From positions 44,152-108,151 of IMG/VR virus record IMGVR_UViG_3300027859_000006: a stretch of DNA of 64,000 nt; one strand, given 5' to 3'. The notes under the pieces are model-generated. The model was given only the letters and a program-made list of their open reading frames with translations, searched no databases and had not been told where the DNA came from. The stretch is from a virus. Within the stretch, counting starts at the first letter, position 1. Each line of letters begins with the position of its first letter. Below, piece by piece: positions 59,556 to 64,000 of the stretch. Position numbers and translations under genes: made by a program.

Positions 59556-60884
59556 TTAATATTGTGAGAATTGTTCTTTAAGTAGTGCTGAAATTTCGTC
59601 GTAATTTGAATTAGCCATATCTATAGAGTTAAGTAGGTAAGAAGAAAGTTGCATTTCTTGAGCGGCTACTTGTACTTTAGAAGAGTCTAAATATCTACTC
59701 ATATACGGCAGTGGGTCTTCCTTAGGCGCTTCAAATTCAATATCTAGAGTATTGGCTACTTTAGCTGCACGGAACTTAACGTAATCAAATACTAAATTAG
59801 CATTAAGTCGTAGAATTTCTCTACCTTCAGAAAACAGGTAGTTAGTCCATTGACGTTCTTGCTCTAGTATTTCGTTGAACACTTCTTCAATTTTAGGTTT
59901 AACTCGTTTATATGCTTCTGGGTTATTCTTAAACTCAATACTAAGAATATGCATACCACCTTTTGCATGTAGCATCTCGTCTCTAGCAATAAGAACTACT
60001 AACTGCGCAATACCTTGGAAGAACCCAAGCTCTGCAATGCCGAATGTGATAGCGAAGCTTGACATGAAGTTTACAGCTTCTAGCATGTATAATGCTGCCA
60101 GTGCTACATATAGCTTTTCGCGTCTTTCCTCCCTAGGAGCGTCGTGCGGTAAGTTACCTAAATCATCAAATACGTTACGTAGTACGTTTGAACGCTGGAT
60201 AACTTCAAAGTTTTTATAGCCTTCTCGTAGTGCGTCGTTAGGGTCTACAAACGTTTGCTTGATAATGTGTGAATATGTTCTAGCATGGATAGACTCGAAC
60301 AATGCCACAGCATTGTACCAGTTCTCTAAGTCAGAGTTAGAGACGTTCTCTAGTAAAATACCTGTTATAGACCTAGAGGCTATAGAGTCAGCTAAATGCT
60401 GCCACAGGATTGTTTTAACCATAGAGTCCACGATAGGTTTAGGAGCGTTAATCATGTCCTGCCTATCTTGTGTAATATCTACTTCAAACTCGTTCCATAC
60501 CTGTGCCATTTGCTCTTGGAATAGCTTATCTAGGATAGGGTATGGTCGGTTAATAGTGTCAGCGAAACCTAGGTCGTCCCCAAGGAATAAGGGGTATTCT
60601 GAGGTTTCGTGTCCTGTGTTGTTTAAGTTAAAGACAGTCTTACGTTTAGGTGCTATGCCTAGATAGTTCTCTAGTTCTTGGTATCCACCTACGTGTACCT
60701 GCTGCTCTCTTTGGTCAACTATCTGAGGCACGGTAGATGCCTCAGGAAAGTAAGACCATAGCTCATGTTTGTTATTTACCACTACTGTGGTATACGTAAG
60801 TCCATGTCGATTTAGCAGTTCCTTGGCCTTATCACACCAAGGACAGTCTAATTTTGTTACAATAAAAAAGTCATTAGAATCCAT
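59556..60884 (-). CDS. nrdB: glutaredoxin-NrdB fusion (class I RNR small subunit)
   Basis: A 442-residue fusion. Residues about 1-75 are a glutaredoxin (KLDCPWCDKAKELL, STVPQIV); about 80-442 the radical-carrying beta subunit: EFEVDITQDR, FESIHARTYSHI with Glu, His and the radical Tyr in standard spacing, MLEAVNFMSSF and LIARDEMLHAKGG. The fused glutaredoxin can re-reduce the alpha subunit. The C-terminus ends EQFSQY. Follows nrdA by nine bases. Confidence 0.95.
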   Translation of the reverse strand: MDSNDFFIVTKLDCPWCDKAKELLNRHGLTYTTVVVNNKHELWSYFPEASTVPQIVDQREQQVHVGGYQELENYLGIAPKRKTVFNLNNTGHETSEYPLFLGDDLGFADTINRPYPILDKLFQEQMAQVWNEFEVDITQDRQDMINAPKPIVDSMVKTILWQHLADSIASRSITGILLENVSNSDLENWYNAVALFESIHARTYSHIIKQTFVDPNDALREGYKNFEVIQRSNVLRNVFDDLGNLPHDAPREERREKLYVALAALYMLEAVNFMSSFAITFGIAELGFFQGIAQLVVLIARDEMLHAKGGMHILSIEFKNNPEAYKRVKPKIEEVFNEILEQERQWTNYLFSEGREILRLNANLVFDYVKFRAAKVANTLDIEFEAPKEDPLPYMSRYLDSSKVQVAAQEMQLSSYLLNSIDMANSNYDEISALLKEQFSQY

Positions 60885-60893
60885 TAGTGCTCC

Positions 60894-63083
60894 TTATAAT
60901 TTACACGCGCCACTATCGCATGTCTCTTCTTGTTCAATTACTTCCTCACTTTCTGTATCAATGAAGTTTTGGTAATACGATGTTTTAATACCAGCTAATG
61001 CTTGTCTAACGAACCAATTAATAGTTTCTATTAAAGGTATTTTCTTGTTATCATACTTAGTAAAGTCTGTGTAATAATCACAAGAAATAGCTTGGTCTGT
61101 GTAGTTCTGGAAAGCTTGGTAGTATGGAATCATGTCCACGTCCCATGCTTTTAAGTGTGTGCCTTTAACGAAATGTTCGGAGATAAACTGCACTTTTCCA
61201 CGTCTAGCGCTCTTATAGATTACTCGTTGTCTGCTAGGGTAAATACCGTTTGTAGCATTACTAAATACAGAGCTTGATTCTGTAGGCATAAGTGCTACTA
61301 GAACTGAGTGACCTCTAGGCTTGCCGCGTCTAAGTTCCCAATCCATAGTAGGGAATCTATACCCGTGCATAGTATCGATAGGTAGCCAATTTAGGTCTAC
61401 ACCCTCTACAGGAGGACAAGTACCGTCTTCAACCATATCCTGACTAGCTTTAAGTAAGGAGTAGTAGTGAAGTTCCGCTAGGCTCTCAACAAAATCTAAA
61501 GATTCTTTAGATCCGTCGTAGTCTAAACCTTCTTGGTATAGTCTAGAAGCTAATCCAGTAACTCCAATACCTACAGAACGTCTGCGTAATAGATTATGCT
61601 TAACGGAGTCTGTAAGTGCACACTCAGAAGCTTTAACCATCATTGCCTCTACTGTACGTAGTGCAATGTCAGCCATTTCAAAATACTCTTCATTAGAGAT
61701 TTTTGCTACGTTTAGAGCTGCTAGTGAGCAGTATGCTATTTCGCCTTCTGATATGTAATTTCTGTAGATGTCGTGCATGTCTACAAAGCCTTTAGTAGGA
61801 AGCGCAATTTCAAGGCAAAGATTGGATTGAGTAATCGTATCCATAAACGGTGTATGTTCATTAGCACGGCTCAGGTTTATGCAGTATACTCTACCAGTCT
61901 CCCAACGTGCCTGTATAAAAGCAATAAGGACTTTTAAAGCTTTTACTTTAATATGCTTCTTACCGTCTAGTAATGCGTCTTGTACGAAGTCCATGTAATC
62001 TTCCATATGGAAGGCTTCATGGACTTCAGGGGCTTCCTCTATCGAGAATAAATACCAGTCGTCGTTGTTTATAACTGCTCTAACAAAATCGTCGTTGTAA
62101 GCAAAACTATAATCTATTTTATCAATACGTTGTGATAAGTCTATACGCTGGGTTTTCCAAAGTAGCATTGACTCAATATCTGGGTCAATACACTTCAAAG
62201 TCATTGTAGCTGAACCACCACGGGCTAGCTGAGTAAACTTTTTAACAGAAGCTTCAATTGATTTGTAAAGAGGTGCTTTACCTAAATGAGCAATACGACC
62301 TTCTTTGACAGGGTCTCCCTTAGAGCGAGTATTAAGTGTAATACCAATACCAGCTTTTTTAGAGGTCATTTTAGAAGCTAAGTGTTCCGCTACTTCTAAT
62401 GAGTCTACAGTATCATTTGCTTCAATTACTGAGCATGAAATAGTATCGAAGTTACCATCCCTACAACCAGTATTAACTGGAGTTGGAAGGTTTAGCTTAG
62501 ATAACATTACAGCTTTAGCAGTTCTATAGGCTAAGTCAGTTACTCCGTGCAAGGATATTGCAATACCTAGTACTGCCTGGGCAGGAGTCTCTATAGCTTC
62601 TTCGTTTTCTTTAATAGCGTATTTATCAATGAACTGTTTTACAGTTGGGAACTCTAAGTCTAGAGCTTCTAGTTCTGTGTACCATTCATTTATAAGTTCT
62701 CTTTTCTCGAATAGAGCTACGTCATCCACCCAATGTTTCCAATAACCTAAGTCCGACATTATTTCCATAAAATCATAGAAATCTATAGCTTCAGGGTGCA
62801 TAATGCCTAGAGTATTGGACTGCGTTTTGTAGATATTGGCTCTTTCCACCTCAGCAGCAATTCTACTCCACTCTACTTGCTCTTTGTCTAGACATACTTG
62901 AATTATTGTATCGTTTATGTCTGTGGTAGATACTCCGTCTATTAGACGAGGTATTACTTTACTAAGTAACTCGTACTCTTTTTCTACTTGGTCTTCAGAG
63001 TTACGAATAACATAAGTAACCCACTTTCTTAATTTAGCGTGATTAAAAGGCTCTTTAGAACCGTTTCGTTTTGTCACTAACAA
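60894..63083 (-). CDS. nrdA: ribonucleotide reductase alpha subunit
   Basis: A 729-residue class I enzyme that makes deoxynucleotides. Seen: ATP-cone-like N-terminus (VTKRNGSKEPFNHAKLRKWV), TGCRDGNFDTISCSVIEAND with the first redox Cys, NLCLEIALPTKG (active-site Cys and Glu), LMPTESSSVFSNATNGIYP, and a C-terminal Cys pair (ETCDSGACKL). TTG at 63083 is the best start, nine bases behind GGAG; GTG two codons later is possible. Confidence 0.95.
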   Translation of the reverse strand: MLVTKRNGSKEPFNHAKLRKWVTYVIRNSEDQVEKEYELLSKVIPRLIDGVSTTDINDTIIQVCLDKEQVEWSRIAAEVERANIYKTQSNTLGIMHPEAIDFYDFMEIMSDLGYWKHWVDDVALFEKRELINEWYTELEALDLEFPTVKQFIDKYAIKENEEAIETPAQAVLGIAISLHGVTDLAYRTAKAVMLSKLNLPTPVNTGCRDGNFDTISCSVIEANDTVDSLEVAEHLASKMTSKKAGIGITLNTRSKGDPVKEGRIAHLGKAPLYKSIEASVKKFTQLARGGSATMTLKCIDPDIESMLLWKTQRIDLSQRIDKIDYSFAYNDDFVRAVINNDDWYLFSIEEAPEVHEAFHMEDYMDFVQDALLDGKKHIKVKALKVLIAFIQARWETGRVYCINLSRANEHTPFMDTITQSNLCLEIALPTKGFVDMHDIYRNYISEGEIAYCSLAALNVAKISNEEYFEMADIALRTVEAMMVKASECALTDSVKHNLLRRRSVGIGVTGLASRLYQEGLDYDGSKESLDFVESLAELHYYSLLKASQDMVEDGTCPPVEGVDLNWLPIDTMHGYRFPTMDWELRRGKPRGHSVLVALMPTESSSVFSNATNGIYPSRQRVIYKSARRGKVQFISEHFVKGTHLKAWDVDMIPYYQAFQNYTDQAISCDYYTDFTKYDNKKIPLIETINWFVRQALAGIKTSYYQNFIDTESEEVIEQEETCDSGACKL

Positions 63084-63115
63084 TAGTTTTTTCTCCTCTT
63101 ATTATTTATGAAAAT

Positions 63116-63142
63116 TCTATACAAAATTATGTATTTATGCAA
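63116..63142 (-). promoter_or_regulatory. promoter of the nucleotide-synthesis unit
   Basis: Minus strand: TTGCAT, 15 bases, TATAGA; weaker spacing than other promoters. Leader with GAGGAG before nrdA. Confidence 0.6.
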
Positions 63143-63156
63143 GAGATTTTTAGCCT

Positions 63157-63179
63157 AAAAAACCCTCCGAAGAGGGTTT
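63157..63179 (-). terminator. terminator after phoH
   Basis: AAACCCTC / GAGGGTTT stem with a TTCG loop and U tract on the minus strand. Confidence 0.93.
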
Positions 63180-63181
63180 GA

Positions 63182-63883
63182 TTATAACTTCTCGTGTTCA
63201 AATAACTCTCCTAGAAGAGAGGATTCTTTGCTTCTCACGCAGTAAGACCAATCAGGGAAGTCAATATGTATAATAGGTAAATTACCGTAACGGCCTATAA
63301 AATCTGTAAGTACAGTTAGCCCACTAGTAGCCTTCATTGACGTCTGTCTAACATCACCATTGATAACAATCTTAGAGTCCCATCCGGTTCTAAGTAGTAG
63401 TGTTTTTAACACACTCCATTCGATATCTTCAGCTTCATCTATTATAACAAAGGCGTTATTGAATGTCAAGCCTTTTATATGCTCTAGAGGTAAAAGTTCT
63501 ATCCTCTCTTGCTCTAGTAACCTTTCGTATCTATGTTTTCCAATGCGTTCTTTAATTGCGTTAGAGACCGGTGCTATCCACGGCTCCATCTTCTCGTTTT
63601 TTGTGCCAGGAAGTAATCCAATAGACCTAGTACCTTCTATTTGATTCGGGCGCGCAATTATTATTTTTTCGATAGGCGATGAATTATCGTCCAACATATC
63701 AATAGCTATCCAAGCTGCTATTGCTGATTTACCAGAACCTGCAACACCTGTACCAACTATAATATTAAAATTCCTAATGGAATTAATATATGACTTTTGC
63801 TTGTCATTCTTTGGTAAAATAGGCTTCCTTTCGTATACAGGGGAATCTCCGACAAATTTGTTCTTTCTATCTTTTTTAGACAT
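63182..63883 (-). CDS. phoH: PhoH-like P-loop ATPase
   Basis: A 233-residue PhoH-family ATPase: VGTGVAGSGKSAIAAW (Walker A, about 42-57), ARPNQIEGTRSIGLLPG, AFVIIDEAED (Walker B) and LLRTGWDSKIVINGDVRQTS. Many T5- and T4-like phages carry it; an RNA helicase-like or RNA-processing role is suggested for the family. An overlapping 15-codon frame starts upstream. AAAGGT precedes the ATG. Confidence 0.93.
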   Translation of the reverse strand: MSKKDRKNKFVGDSPVYERKPILPKNDKQKSYINSIRNFNIIVGTGVAGSGKSAIAAWIAIDMLDDNSSPIEKIIIARPNQIEGTRSIGLLPGTKNEKMEPWIAPVSNAIKERIGKHRYERLLEQERIELLPLEHIKGLTFNNAFVIIDEAEDIEWSVLKTLLLRTGWDSKIVINGDVRQTSMKATSGLTVLTDFIGRYGNLPIIHIDFPDWSYCVRSKESSLLGELFEHEKL

Positions 63884-63930
63884 AGTGACCTTTACTAAAA
63901 ATCTCTCCGTAAACCTTATCCATGAATACT

Positions 63931-63958
63931 ATTATACATACAACTTTCTAAAAATCAA
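63931..63958 (-). promoter_or_regulatory. promoter of phoH
   Basis: Minus strand: TTGATT, 16 bases, TATAAT; leader of about 45 bases. The last 40 bases of the window show no other gene. Confidence 0.8.
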
Positions 63959-64000
63959 GTGAAATATTCCAATTCACACCCGTAAATCAGACGGGTGCGC

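Overview
The window looks like about 64 kb of the genome of a large, strictly lytic, T5-like siphophage of a gammaproteobacterium, probably marine (Vibrio or Alteromonadales would fit; the host is inferred). Reasons: an HK97-type packaging and head operon (small and large terminase, portal, prohead protease joined to the major capsid protein, connector); a block with A1-like and A2-like pre-early genes between the terminase and the early side; the gene set thymidylate synthase, dihydrofolate reductase, ribonucleotide reductase beta and alpha, PhoH; a large tRNA cluster; and no integrase or repressor. Almost all genes lie on the minus strand, so transcription runs from right to left.

Layout by coordinate. 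1-8.9 kb: late morphogenesis genes. 8.9-18.7 kb: a distinct accessory/pre-early block with genes on both strands, tandem repeats, seven Fur-box-like palindromes, TGGCAY repeats, a cluster of DnaA boxes (candidate origin), A1-like and A2-like genes, a HAD phosphatase, many tiny genes and a purine-rich non-coding stretch. It sits where T5-type phages carry their terminal repeat, but I cannot see the ends themselves. 18.7-24.5 kb: tandem small paralogues of four families, plus one decayed gene. 24.6-27.5 kb: an operon of a 55-aa protein, a PRPP-synthetase-like enzyme, a NAMPT-like enzyme and a macrodomain protein, which fits a NARP1-type NAD+ rebuilding (anti-defence) pathway. 27.6-34.6 kb: small genes and a lysis region (M15 endolysin, a one-helix holin-like protein, i-spanin/o-spanin pair, small membrane proteins), with a ClpP-like protease and an RNase H-fold protein. 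34.7-36.7 kb: a Ro60/DUF2828-like vWA protein. 36.7-48.6 kb: 26 tRNA genes covering all 20 amino acids, one 128-nt interrupted tRNA-like gene, tRNA fragments, and many stem-loop spacers interleaved with small genes. 48.7-51.8 kb: small genes and a phosphoesterase. 51.9-57.5 kb: two large secreted-type or virion proteins (PKD repeats; SGNH esterase). 57.6-63.9 kb: deoxynucleotide synthesis, with a 265-nt group I intron in the thymidylate synthase gene and a glutaredoxin fused to NrdB, then PhoH.

Expression is modular. A promoter (TTGCNA, 17 bp, TATAAT) followed by a near-identical leader ending in a GAGGA ribosome-binding site recurs at least a dozen times. Rho-independent terminators, often with TTCG loops, close each unit, and within units genes overlap by 1-20 bases. 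Many small genes of 33-58 codons were found by reading the gaps. Several protein genes end inside tRNA genes, so mRNA and tRNA must be cut from the same transcripts. Outside 9.2-12 kb the DNA is poor in GATC and rich in CTAG; inside it the pattern reverses.
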